A stretch of 64,000 bases of DNA from Turnera subulata (lineage: Eukaryota > Streptophyta > Magnoliopsida > Malpighiales > Passifloraceae), in NCBI GenBank assembly GCA_028386065.3, contig JAKUCV010006839.1:1-64000 (forward strand), written 5' to 3'. Below are positions 44,383 to 54,832 of this stretch, in pieces (position 1 is the first letter of the stretch; each line of letters opens with the position of its first letter). The position numbers were made by a program, and so were the translations under genes. The notes under the pieces were generated by a model that saw only the letters and a program-made list of their open reading frames with translations, was not told where the DNA came from and made no database searches.

Positions 44383-46718
44383 CAGGAACTGAGAAAGAGT
44401 AGAAGATTAGCAAAGGGAGAGACATACCTGCGCGTTGGAAATGGAGCAAGAGTTGCTGCATTAGCCGTAGGGACTTACCATCTACCCTTACCGAGTGGTT
44501 TCGTTTTAGAACTTGACGATTGTTATTATGTTTCTACCATAAGCAGGAATTTGATTTCTGTTTCTTGTCTGGACAAGAAAGGTTTTTCATCTGTAATAAA
44601 AAACAATTGTTGTTCTATTTATTTCAATGATATTTATTATGGTGGTGCATATTTGAGCAATGGTTTGTACGTTCTAAACCTAGAAACACCAATCTATAAC
44701 ATTAATACGAAGAAGGTTAGATTAAACGATTCTAATGAAACCTATCTCTGGCATTGTCGATTGGGCCATATAAACAAGACTCGTATTTCTAAACTCCATA
44801 AAGATGGACTTTTAGACTCATTTGATTTTGAATCATATGAGACATGTGAGTCATGTTTATTAGGCAAAACGACGAAGGCTCTTTTTGCTGGTAAAGGTGA
44901 AAGAGCTTCGGACTTGTTAGGTCTTATACATTCTGATGTATGCGGACCTATGTCAACACAGGCTAGAGGTGGATTTCAATACTTCATTACATTTACTGAT
45001 GATTACAATAGATATGGCTATGTGTATCTAATGAAGCACAAGTCAGAATCTTTTGAAAAGTTCAAAGAATTCATGAGTGAAGTATAGAATCAACTCGGCA
45101 AGAGTATTAAAATGCTTCGATCTGATCGAGGAGGTGAATACTTAGACCGAGATTTTCTTGATCATCTAAAGTAATGTGGTATTGTATCACAACTCACTAC
45201 ACCAGGTACGCCTCAATGGAATGGTGTATCTGAAAGGAGAAAAAGAACTTTGTTAGACATGGTTCGTTCTATGATGAGTCAAACTGACCTTCCTTTTTCA
45301 TTTTGGGGACATGCATTATTGAGTGCTGCATTTACACTTAACCGTGTTCCATCTAAATCGGTTGAAAACACACCATATGAGATATGGACTGGGAAGCGTC
45401 CCAATTTGTCTTTTATGAGGATTTGGGGTTGTGAGGCTTACGTGAGACGTCAAGCATCAGACAAACTCGGCCCTAAATCTGACAAGTGCCTTTTTGTTGG
45501 ATATCCTAAGGAAACTAAAGGATATTATTTCTATAATCCCACAGAGCACAAAGTGTTTGTTGCTCGTACTGCTATTTTTCTAGAAAGAGAATTCATTTCT
45601 AGAAAGATCAGTGGGAGAAAAATAGAACTCGTAGAAGTTTGAGGTGTAGAGGCTGAGATGGAACAAGGACAGGAACCACAAGATGTTGTGGGTGAAAACC
45701 TGTGCCTGTAACACATGGAGTACGTAGGTCTGATTGGATTCGGCATGAGCCAGAGAGATATGGATTTCTTATGACTCATACTGGAGACGTGATGCTCATA
45801 GAAGAGGATGAGCCCACTTCCTATCAGCAAGCTATTACGGGTCCAGACTCTAAGAAGTGGCTAGAAGCCATGAATTTGGAGATGGAATCCATATATGAAA
45901 ACAAGGTATGGACCTTGGTTGATCCACCTGAAGGGGTAAAACCTATTGGGTGCAAATGGGTCTTTAAGAAAAAGACCGACATGGATGGTAATGTGATTAC
46001 CTTTAAAGGGCGATTGGTTGCGAAAGGTTTCAAACAAGTTCATGGTATTGACTATGATGAAACTTTCTCACCAGTTGCCATGGTTAAATCCATCCAGATT
46101 CTACTGGCTATAGCAGCATACCATGATTATGAGATATGACAAACGGAAGTCAAAACCGCTTTCCCTAATGGAAATCTTTTAGAGGATGTGTACGTGACAC
46201 AACCTGAAGGTTTTGCCACTCCAAAAAATGCTAACAGGGTATGCAAGTTGCAAAGATCCATTTAAGATTAAAGCAAGCTTCTAGGAGTTGGAATCTTTGT
46301 TTTAATGAAGTGATCAAAGAGTTTGGTTTCATTAAAAATGAAGATGAGCCATGTGTTTATAGGTTAGTGGAGCACAATCGTTTTCTTTCTATTGTATGCT
46401 GACGACATTCTGCTCATTGGGAATGATATTCCAACACTACAGTCTGTAAAGACTTGGTTAGGAAAGAATTTCTCAATGAAGGACTTAGGAGAAGCTGCCT
46501 ACATGCTAGGTATAAAGATCTATAGAGATAGATCCAAAAGGCTTCTTGGACTACGACAAAGTACATATATTGACAAGTTGCTAAAGAGGTTTAGCATGCA
46601 AGATTCCAAGAAAGATTTCTTGCTCATGTCACATGGCGTATCTCTCTCAAAGAATCAATGTCCTAGAACGTCTAAGGAGAGAGAGCGGATGAGTAAGATT
46701 CCTTATGCATCAGCAATA
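44383..46718 (+). pseudogene. Angela-like copia pol (protease end, integrase, RT), broken
   Basis: Opens inside protease (AGGAACTGAGAAAGAG...). Integrase zinc domain YLWHCRLGHINKTR with CESCLLGK (44740-44870), then core DVCGPMSTQARGGFQYFITF (44937-44996). Stops at 45085 and about 45172 interrupt the core; integrase resumes with TPGTPQWNGVSERR and FSFWGHALLSAAF. RT starts at 45850 (GCKWVFKKKTDMDG); YADDILLI at 46393-46416 has Ala in place of the usual Val of YVDD. The frame ends in PYASAI at 46718, where endogenous viral sequence starts. Confidence 0.85.
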
Positions 46719-46927
46719 ACACAAGGGATGAGAGCCTTCAGGTTAACTGATTACTCAGGCGAGATAGAAGGATCCATACTCAAAATGACAATCAAATCTC
46801 AAGCCCTTTTGTAACCCAGTTAATCAGAAGGATCGTTCTTGCGGGACCAAGGAAAATCATTAACCAATTTCATAATCCTAAGCTATGAGTGTTCGAAAAT
46901 CAATAAAGAGTGTTTAGAAAGCCATAG

Positions 46928-47003
46928 TTTATTAAACAAGTCTGATGATTGAATCAGAACATGTCCTCTGATTCTTACAACTTGAAAACCCTTATATTTA
47001 TAG
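46928..47003 (-). promoter_or_regulatory. Putative pararetroviral promoter and poly(A) region
   Basis: Minus strand CTATAAATATAAG (46991-47003) followed about 60 bp later by AATAAA (46928-46933), downstream of the second ORF. In Caulimoviridae the pregenomic RNA promoter and its poly(A) signal lie close together in the intergenic region. No tRNA-Met primer site was found here. Confidence 0.5.
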
Positions 47004-47182
47004 TTGGGGGTCTCTTCCAACTTACATCACTGCTTACATCGCTAACTTAATTATTAAAGTAATAAGACAATACTGAGTGGTACCATAACCACAGACTGAC
47101 ACGACATAAAGCAAAGTAGTGGGGGACAGCAGATTCCCACTTTATTTATTATACAGACTCAGATAGTGACAAGAGAGTGCCA

Positions 47183-48109
47183 TTATTTGTTAATGGACTC
47201 GTGACTTGGACTGAGATTGGCATCTTCTGGGTCCACCATTGAATGATCGCTACCATCTGCTGAGGCGCGTGCAGCTCGGGCATCACGGGCATCTCGGGCA
47301 TCTCGGTCACGCCAATAATTTGCTTCAGTCTCATCAGAATCCCAGGTAGCATCCATTTGACAGGTTCCTTTAGAATATGGATTCTGCGAGTCTTGAAATA
47401 ATGTCTGTGGGACCGGAGGTAGAGTGGGAGACAGTGGTACCATTGCAGTGGAGGAAACTTGACTGGCAGCCTCATAATTGAAACCATTGAGGAGACATAA
47501 ACTATTCCAAGCTCTTCGAAGGAAGCTTTTTGATGGGGATGTACATGGATGAGCTGGTGGTACTCGATGGTATTCTACAAGGGACCTTGGTGGTGGTGAT
47601 GCAAGATAAGATTCCCATGGTCTGACAATAGGATGAGGTCGTGGAGGTGTTCCACGATAGGGTCGGTGTGCAGAAAATGTCATGTAAAGTAGTGGTCGCT
47701 GCTGAGGTGGATGCATATCAAGAGCTGTTTTAATCCAAGTGCGCCACTGACTCAGTGGGGCCATCCACTGGAGAAAAGTCCACTGAATAGAGGAATTGTT
47801 TTCTGCATCCATGAGGAATTCAAACATATCGAGAGCCTTGATCCTGAATATGCCATAATAAAGAGTGAACAGGCACCAATTGTACCAGAGTTCATCTTCA
47901 GAAAAATCATAGCAATGGATAAGACTAATCCTTCTGAAAGGATGGTCAGGAAAATATTTGGACTGAATTGTCTGGGAAAGACTAACACCTTGTTGTTGAA
48001 GGAAGATAGTGAGGTAATGGAAAAGAGAGTTTCTTGCAAATTCTTGGATAGAGTAGAGGTCTGATTTGGGATGAAGAGTCTCAGGGAAATTGGGGTTGTT
48101 GGTTGCCAT
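47183..48109 (-). pseudogene. Second ORF of the endogenous pararetrovirus, function unknown
   Basis: A 308-codon frame starting with ATG about 30 bp after the end of the RNase H frame. The N-terminal half is rich in aromatic residues (ELWYNWCLFTLYYGIF near residue 75); the middle is Pro-rich; the end has an acidic/Arg stretch (DRDARDARDARAARASADG). I recognise no enzymatic motif. Florendoviruses are described as having an ORF of unknown function at this place. It is open throughout, so it may be intact, but its parent element is defective. Confidence 0.65.
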
Positions 48110-48139
48110 GTCTGGCCATGCTGCTGGTTGGGCTGGAAG

Positions 48140-49444
48140 TTACCAGTATGGTTCAGAGGAGGATGAAGCCATGAAGATAACAGGAATGAGGTTGAATTTA
48201 GAAACCAAATGGAATGTCTTGGATGTTCGGGATAACATATCAGGAATGAGATTGGTATCCCCCTTTATATGCTTTACTTTAAAGTCATACTTATCAAACC
48301 ACTGTTTCCAACGCAGAAGTTGCTTGTCTGGAACTCTTTTGTTCTTGAAATCTAGTAGCTTTGGAAAAGATGAGTTGTCCATTTCCACGATAAAATGATG
48401 GTTGACAAGATGGAATTCAAACTTTTTGATTCCATATTTGACTGCCAAAAGTTCTTTATGAGTGGTGTGATAATGGAGTTCTGCATCTGAAAATTTTCCG
48501 CTGGCGTGGCCACAATAATGTCTCCTTTTATCCTTTGTCTCTTCAATCAGTACTGCTCCCCAGTACTCATCACTTGCATCTATCTGGAGGATTCTTGTGC
48601 CATTGGTGGGAATTCTGAGTGGAGGTGGATTTTGAGTGATCTACTTTAGAACTTTGACAGCTTCAGTCTGATCTGGTCCCCAAGGAGGGGCCTTTTTCTT
48701 TAATAATTTAGACAGAAGACTGGTGTGGTGCGAAACCTTTGGGATGAAGTCACGGATGTAATTGACAATACCCAAAAATTGTTGGACCTGCTTTGTCGTG
48801 AGATTCTCATCTGGAAAATTCAATAACTCCTGGGCAATATGGGGTCCAGGCTGATAGGAACCGTTCTTGAAATGCATTCCCAAAAAATCAACTTCTGTAA
48901 CGCCGATGTGGCTTTTCTTTTCTGATAACATAACTCCATAAGAATGAACTATGTCATAAAACTGTTGCAAAAGCTGTAGGTGTTCTGCCTCCAAGGATGA
49001 GAATAGGAGGATGTCATCAATGTAAATTAAGGTGTGGCGAAGAATGGGTTGGAAGATACGGACCATTGCCTTCTGAAACAGAGAAGGGGCTACCTTTAAC
49101 CCAAAAGGCATAACCTTCCATTGGTACTGAGCATCTGGTATGCAGAAAGCAGTTTTATGGCGATCCTTGGGGTCAATGCCAAGTTGCCAAAATCCGGCCT
49201 TTAAATCGAACTTTGAAAAGATGCGTGCATCCTTGAGATGAAGGAACATGGACTTGATTTTTGGAAGAGGAAATTTATCATCTCTTAAAAAATGATTAAG
49301 AGGCTTGTAATCAATTACCAACCTCTTTTCTCAGTTCTTTTTTCCACATAGAATGCTTGACATGCCCATTCTGATTTGGTGGGTTCAATGAGACCCTGTT
49401 GTAACAATTGTGAACATTCTTCTCTGGCTAGAAGTAAATCTAAG
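48140..49444 (-). pseudogene. Pararetroviral RT and RNase H, interrupted
   Basis: The part before 49320 has CSQLLQQGLIEPTKSEWACQ, the RT N-terminal segment. A frameshift near 49320 separates it from the frame 49321-48641, which has FDLKAGFWQLGI, MPFGLKVAPSLFQKAM and the catalytic YIDD at its residues 100-103. A TAG at 48641-48643 follows; the same frame then gives the RNase H domain (first Asp in IDASDEYWGA, then SDAELHYHTTHKELLAV) and ends at 48140 with DTNLIPDMLSR. RT/RNase H would convert pregenomic RNA to DNA. The 5' edge is the Cassandra insertion. Confidence 0.85.
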
Positions 49445-50325
49445 TGTAACGTCCCGGCTTGTCGACTGTCACTACAGACCAACAAGGGACCTTTCCAACA
49501 TGCTTTGTCCTCACTCGCACGTTTCCGGGGAAAACTTCCCAGGAGGTCACCCATCCTAGAATTCCTCCAAGTCAAGCACCATCAAACCGTTTAAGCTACT
49601 CTTAATTGTACAGTCCCATACCTGTACAACCTCGAAATCACTCTAACTGTGCAGCCCCATCCCTACACAGTCTCAGGATCTCTCCTATTTCGGTGTGGAT
49701 CGGTTCATTCCCGTGCCCCTCCCTCTAGAAGCCTGCCAGAAGCCGCTCCTTGTCCATGCTCATCCCGGCACCGGCGTACAATTCCCGCCCTCATAGACCC
49801 CGGGGTGTCACAGGCCCACCAGCTTCTGCTAGGTTCGTCCCCGAACCCTGCACCGTACTAGAGGAGTCCTGGAGCTCCGGTACCAACTGTAACGTCCCGG
49901 CTTGTCGACTGTCACTACAGACCAACACGGGACCTTTCCAACATGCTTTGTCCTCACTCGCACGTTTCCAGGGAAAACTTCCCAGGAGGTCACCCATCCT
50001 AGAATTGCTCCAAGTCAAGCACATTTAACGTTGGAGCTTTTCTAGAATGAGCACCGGAAAGGTAGATGCACCTTGTTGATATAGTTAGTACCCATCAAAC
50101 CGTTTAAGCTACTCTCAATTGTATAGTCCCATACCTGTACAACCTCGAAATCACTCTAACTGTGCAGCCCCATCCCTACACAGTCTCAGGATCTCTCCTA
50201 TTCCGGTGTGGATCAGTTCATTCCCGTGCCCCTCCCTCAAGAAGCCTGCCAGAAGCCGCTCCTTGTCCATGCTCATCCCGGCACCGGCGTACACTTCCCG
50301 CCCTCACAGACCCCGGGGTGTCACA
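49445..50325 (-). mobile_element. Cassandra TRIM inside the endogenous pararetrovirus
   Basis: LTRs 49445-49812 (368 bp, about 70 bp deleted across the 5S-like part) and 49888-50325 (438 bp), 75-bp interior 49813-49887. A perfect target duplication CTAAG sits at 49440-49444 and 50326-50330. The intact 5S-like segment is in the right LTR (about 49955-50090, minus strand). It splits the viral pol frame between the segment with NPTKASHPGM and that with QGLIEPTKSEW. It lacks the extra duplication seen in the 31068-32700 array. Confidence 0.92.
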
Positions 50326-50330
50326 CTAAG

Positions 50331-51466
50331 GGCGTCATGCCTGGATGAGATGCCTTAGTAGGATTGATGTCTTCATTGAGCTTAAAAGGCAACGTGATGA
50401 AAAAGTCTTCATTCTTCCAGAGGGGAGATGGATGCGTGAACTGAGCATGACTGTCAGCACAGCACTGTAACAACTTTGTCTTAATCTCCTCATATTGAAC
50501 TAGACACTCTGAGAGGACAAAAATCTTCTTAACATTGGTGTAAGGAGCAAAGAACTTCTTGAATTTTAATCCTTGCGAGAGGATTTGAAGTTTTTCTGCC
50601 TGTTGAATGATATCAAAACCTATTAGTAGGTCTCGATCTGGAAGAGTCGTGCCAAGAACTTTGGTCCAGATAACACATCCAGGGAAGAATTGTATTCCAA
50701 TACGATGTTTGGTGGTCATCTTGGTTTGGTATAATTCTCCATTTGCAGCTTGAAAATACTCTTTGTGTGGCTCCCTTGCCTCTGGAGGTAGAATCTTGGG
50801 ATTGAGAAAACTTTTGTGAGCACCAGTATCAACAAAACCAATAAGGGGAATTGGCTTATCATACTTGGATGGGAGAATCTGTATCTTGACGGATGGTGAC
50901 TTTGTTTTGGACAAAATGGACTTTTGGGCTTCTTTTTGAGCTTGAAAAACTGGTAAATATCGATCATCAAATTCTTTATCGTCAGAGGTTGTTGAGGAAG
51001 ATGTATCAGATTCTTGTTCAAGAACAAAGATAGTGTCTTCTTCAGGCTCTTCAGTTTCTGAAAATAATGATTCAACATCTGCATTGTCGAGGTCGACATG
51101 AGTGCTTTGTTGGATTTGCTGAACCAATTTTGCTGATTTAGCTGGCTGATTTGGGCAATTTTTTGCAAAATGGCCCTTCTTCTTGCAAATAAAGCATCTA
51201 TCTCCTTTGTTGCCGCGTTTCCCTTTCTTCTTGAAGTATTTGAATTTGGAAAAACGGGATCTGAACTTTTTTTTGGATCTTTTTGGAGAAGGCTTCTGAT
51301 AGTGATCAATATGGTTGGACTTCCGGGAACAAGAACAATTCTTATCTTTGCATTTGATCTTCAGATAAGAGTTGTTGCACACACTTTTGAGATCCTGAGA
51401 GCGTTTAGAAAGGTCTCTGAATATTTTTTGAGTATCACAAAGTGTCTGTCGGGCTGCGAGGATCAT
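50331..51466 (-). pseudogene. Pararetroviral zinc knuckle and aspartic protease region
   Basis: The frame begins ATG at 51466, overlapping the previous stop as ATGA. It has a basic stretch (KKKFRSRFSKFKYFKKKGKR), a CCHC knuckle CFICKKKGHFAKNC at residues 91-104 typical of the coat protein C-terminus, an acidic segment, and the protease motif FVDTGAHKSF with DTG at 213-215. It then enters RT (INPTKASHPGM) and is cut by Cassandra. Confidence 0.85.
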
Positions 51467-52497
51467 TTACCCTGCAAACTTTCCGGGAAGGAAGCCAAAT
51501 AAACTTCTCGATGAGCATCTATAGCTCCCAATGTGTAATAGAGCTTACTCACGGCAGAGTGGTATCGTTGGAGGTCAGAAAGTTGTAAAGAACAACATTT
51601 TCTTTGATGAAATTCAGTCAATCTGTGTCTATTTTCATCCGGAGGAGAACCAATGAATTCATCATGTAGTATATTCAGAAATTGAGAAGTTGTTGGAACC
51701 TGACACAATTGCTGGAGAATTGCTAGGGTGGTTTTTTGAAACCATTCTTTGAGAGTGCCGGTGGAACGAGCAATGAATTCTTTATGGATCCAGTATGGTG
51801 GATTTTCTTGTAATTCTTCTTTGTCCATCCAGGCTTGAAATTCATGCAATCTTTATCTCCATCGATGCTGGGGAACATCATCAAGGGAAAACCATGGTCC
51901 ATTTCCTATGGAAAAACCATCAGGATTTTTGGACGGAGGAATAAATGGAGGTGGTTGAGGTGGTTGATTTGGCTGATTATTGGGTTGTGATGATGATGTA
52001 GCTTGTGGAGTAGGTGTGCTATCCATTCCCTCAGTTTTGGGGGGAAACTCTGTAGTGTATGTGGGTCTGGGTTGGTGCATCAGAATGTTGGAGATATCAG
52101 CATAAGCTGAATCAAAATCTGAGGTTTTAGAAAATGTTTCTGAAGAACTATCCTGTGATGTATCATCAGGAAGAGATGGGGTATAAAAAGGTCTTTTGAT
52201 CATCAAGGATGGAGAATGATCTCTTGCTGGTTCTTTCCCTTCTCGACGATGATGTCGATCTGGTGAAGGACTTGGGCTACGCCGATAGTGGCGTCGGGGA
52301 GGTCTTGTTTCTTGTGGAAATATTTGGGACAATGATTTAAAAGGATTTTCTTCTGGAGTTGTTCTGGTGAGAAGAGGTTTAGAATGAACTGGAAACATTG
52401 GCTGAGGGGCTAAGGGCTTTGTACTTGCTAAAACTTGCCTGGCATCATGGAGCTCTTGTTCAAGACGAAGGACCTCCGATTCCTTTTTCTTGACCAA
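51463..52497 (-). pseudogene. Pararetroviral linker and coat-protein core, split by a stop
   Basis: Two pieces in the same frame as the movement protein: 52497-51853 (helical start, then Pro/Ser/Arg-rich linker with RRHYRRSPSPSPDRHHRR) and 51849-51463 (HEFQAWMDKEEL, TLKEWFQKTTLAIL, ALGAID-like helices of the coat core). A TAA at 51853-51855 separates them. The stop at 51463-51465 overlaps the next ATG. Confidence 0.7.
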
Positions 52498-52503
52498 AGG
52501 GTC

Positions 52504-54231
52504 TTAAAGACTTTGTTTCTCCTTGATTATGTTACATAATTCTTGTTGAACTATGTTGAGTCTCTGAGTAAGATCGTACTCCATCTTTTTCATTTGGCCT
52601 GCAAGAGAATCACATTTCTGAGTAGTGAGACCTTGTTGTGACAGGACCTGGTTCATTTTTGAATCAAGATTTTGGAGAAGGTGATTCTGAGCCGTCATGT
52701 TTTGTGTCTGCCAATTCAAGACTTCTTCAGCTTGGGTGAGTGGAGAGAGCTGACCATCTGGCCTTACTTGTTGAGGCGTAACAAAAGGTGCATATGACCT
52801 TTTGGTGGATGTATCAACTCGAGACTCTAGAGGAGGGAAATCAGCTGACTTGAACATCATGCATGGAACTGGTTGTGGAGATGGTGTCATGGCTGGTATT
52901 TCTACTTCAGAGGAACAAGAAGGAGGTAAAAGTCCTTCTTCTTCAAGAATTTCCAATGCTCGTGAATAGAAATCAAGAGGAGGTGCTTCAGCGATGGCCT
53001 TTGGAAGTATCCATGGACGAGATGCTCCTGGAGGAGGCCGAGGAGTCTTTGGATGTGGCTTACATCGAGAGTGATTAGTCCTGGACTTTCTTCTGGATGG
53101 TAGGACATAATCTTCATCAGAGTCATAAAAGTGGTCTTCACAATCACAATTTTCTTCACATTGAGTAGGATCAGCGCCCCATATGAAATGACCATTGATG
53201 TGAGAAACATAGACAGCAGATCCATCAGGCTGAAAGTAGGAAACTGGGATCTTCCTTTCTGTCTTTTCAGAACTTGTTCGGATCATACTGCAATCAAAAA
53301 CCTCAGTAGAAGAAGAGGTTCCGGGTTTGGAAAAAATGGTTTTGACAGTTCCGTCTGGTTGTCGTATGAAGGTGGAGTTCGTAGTTTGGACTGGTTGAGT
53401 GTGCTGACGAAGATTTTCATAATTGGTTACCCAATCCAAAGGGATTAGCTTGGCCAATTGATCCTTGGAAATTTGTCTAGGCTGAGCAATTGTAGGTGTA
53501 GAACCCATGTCAGCATAAATAAAGACTGGATCAGAAGAAACTCCTTGAGACGGTAGGTTGACAGCATGGTCTTGGAGTCTATACACCATCTGATGGTGTA
53601 AAGTTGCAGTGATGGCGTTTGCAACTTGTTCAGCTCCAATGATCTGGACTTGAATCTTCAAGGTTGTGCTCGGATGCGGATCATCCAGAGAAATATTGAA
53701 ATTGGGGAAGAAAGTAAGAACCACACTTCCTGCATTAAGCGTTGTCAGAATAGTGCCGATGACAGCATCCTCATACTTGACATATCTGGAATCAAGCAAA
53801 GACAATCTAGCAGTGACTGGTAAGCCTTTTCTTCCATGATATGAAAGAACTAGGCGTATGGTACCAAGATGAAGATGAGAATAATGTTTTGTTTTCCACT
53901 GGGATATGAACTCCTGAGGAATTTCAAGAGTAACATATTGCTCAGCAGTTGAAGAATTCAACGTGCACTGAGAAAGTCTTGATGACTGAACATATTCTTT
54001 GATTGTTGGCCTTTTGGTGGAGCTCAAATTTCTAATGGAACGAGAAAGTGACCCTTTCTTGAATATAGTGTATGGATTAACCAGAGGGAGGAGGGAGTCC
54101 TCAACTCTAGCTTCTTCCGGAATATGGGTAATTTCTACTAGGTGGTCTATTTTATTTGTAAGGGAGGTTCGTGCTGAGTCTGGTATAGTTATAGAAGAGG
54201 TTATAGTGTTTGGTGGTGGAGTAGTAGCCAT
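52504..54231 (-). pseudogene. Pararetroviral movement-protein domain with C-terminal coiled coil
   Basis: 575 codons from ATG 54231 to TAA 52504. Residues about 95-225 are a 30K-type movement domain (SLLDSRYVKYED with the conserved Asp near 147; then a hydrophobic strand VVLTFFPNFNI). The middle is Pro-rich, and residues 500-575 form a predicted coiled coil (LNWQTQNMTAQNHLLQNLDS). 30K proteins enable cell-to-cell spread through plasmodesmata. The TAA at its end lies within a frame that continues on the other side, so in the ancestor it was probably part of a longer polyprotein. Confidence 0.8.
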
Positions 54232-54445
54232 GGTTGAGAATTTTGACTTTCTACTAACTCAAAGCATTAGGAGATGAACCTAATTAACGATCTTCTTTGT
54301 ATAGGTACGTGGCTTTGTCTTCAACGAGATCACAAAGACCATTCCAGGGGAATCCTCTGTCTTTGTGCCAGCAGCACTGCACTCGTGGTTTCCAGCCTAT
54401 ATACCTACATATGGGTACTCTCCCCATAAAGCCATATGGCTTCGC

Positions 54446-54832
54446 TACCAATCTAATCCCGGTGAAAGTCACTGGACAGCAGTTAAGAACATCCATAAGT
54501 ACTTGAGAAGGACTAAGGATGCATTCCTTGTATGTGGAAGCATTGATGAGCTTGTTGTAAAAGGTTACACAGATGCTAGCTTCCAAATTGACAGGGATGA
54601 CTTTAGATCGCAGTCAGGTTATGTGTTTTGTGTTGGAGGTGGTGCTGTTTGCTGGAAGAGTTCCAAGCAAGAAACAGTTGCCGACTCTACAACCGAGGCT
54701 GTGCAAAGTTCCTTCTGAGAACTATGTAGCAGATCCATTGACTAAGCCTCTCACACAGCGGAAGCATGATGGTCATGCTACATCCATTGGTATTAGATAC
54801 ATGGATGATTGGCTTTAGTGCAAGTGGGAGAC
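54446..54832 (+). pseudogene. 3' end of the interrupted Angela-like copia pol (deleted RNase H)
   Basis: Resumes at YQSNPGESHWTAVKNI, 23 codons after the point where the left part stops at 46718. It continues KGYTDASFQIDRDDFRSQSG to DSTTEAVQSSF and a stop, with the same RNase H deletion and extra T as 42376-42968. It then has the polypurine tract GTGCAAGTGGGAGAC. Confidence 0.85.

Larger units (their letters stand above)
46719..54445 (-). other. Endogenous Caulimoviridae sequence (florendovirus- or petuvirus-like), defective
   Basis: On the minus strand the order is movement protein, coiled coil, coat region, CCHC zinc knuckle, aspartic protease, RT, RNase H, then a second ORF and a TATA/poly(A) region. 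This single-cluster order with a separate downstream ORF fits florendoviruses, known as ancient integrated plant pararetroviruses. It carries in-frame stops (52504, 51853, 48641), a frame change at 51466, a frameshift near 49320 and a Cassandra insertion. Both flanks are one Angela-like copia, minus 69 bp of it. There is no integrase, so entry probably occurred during break repair. It is not a functional virus. Confidence 0.85.

Noticed and set aside
47711..48064. 117-codon plus-strand frame
   Set aside because: Antisense shadow of the second pararetroviral ORF.
52863..53448. Plus-strand frames of 71 and 105 codons
   Set aside because: Antisense to the movement-protein frame; no motif.
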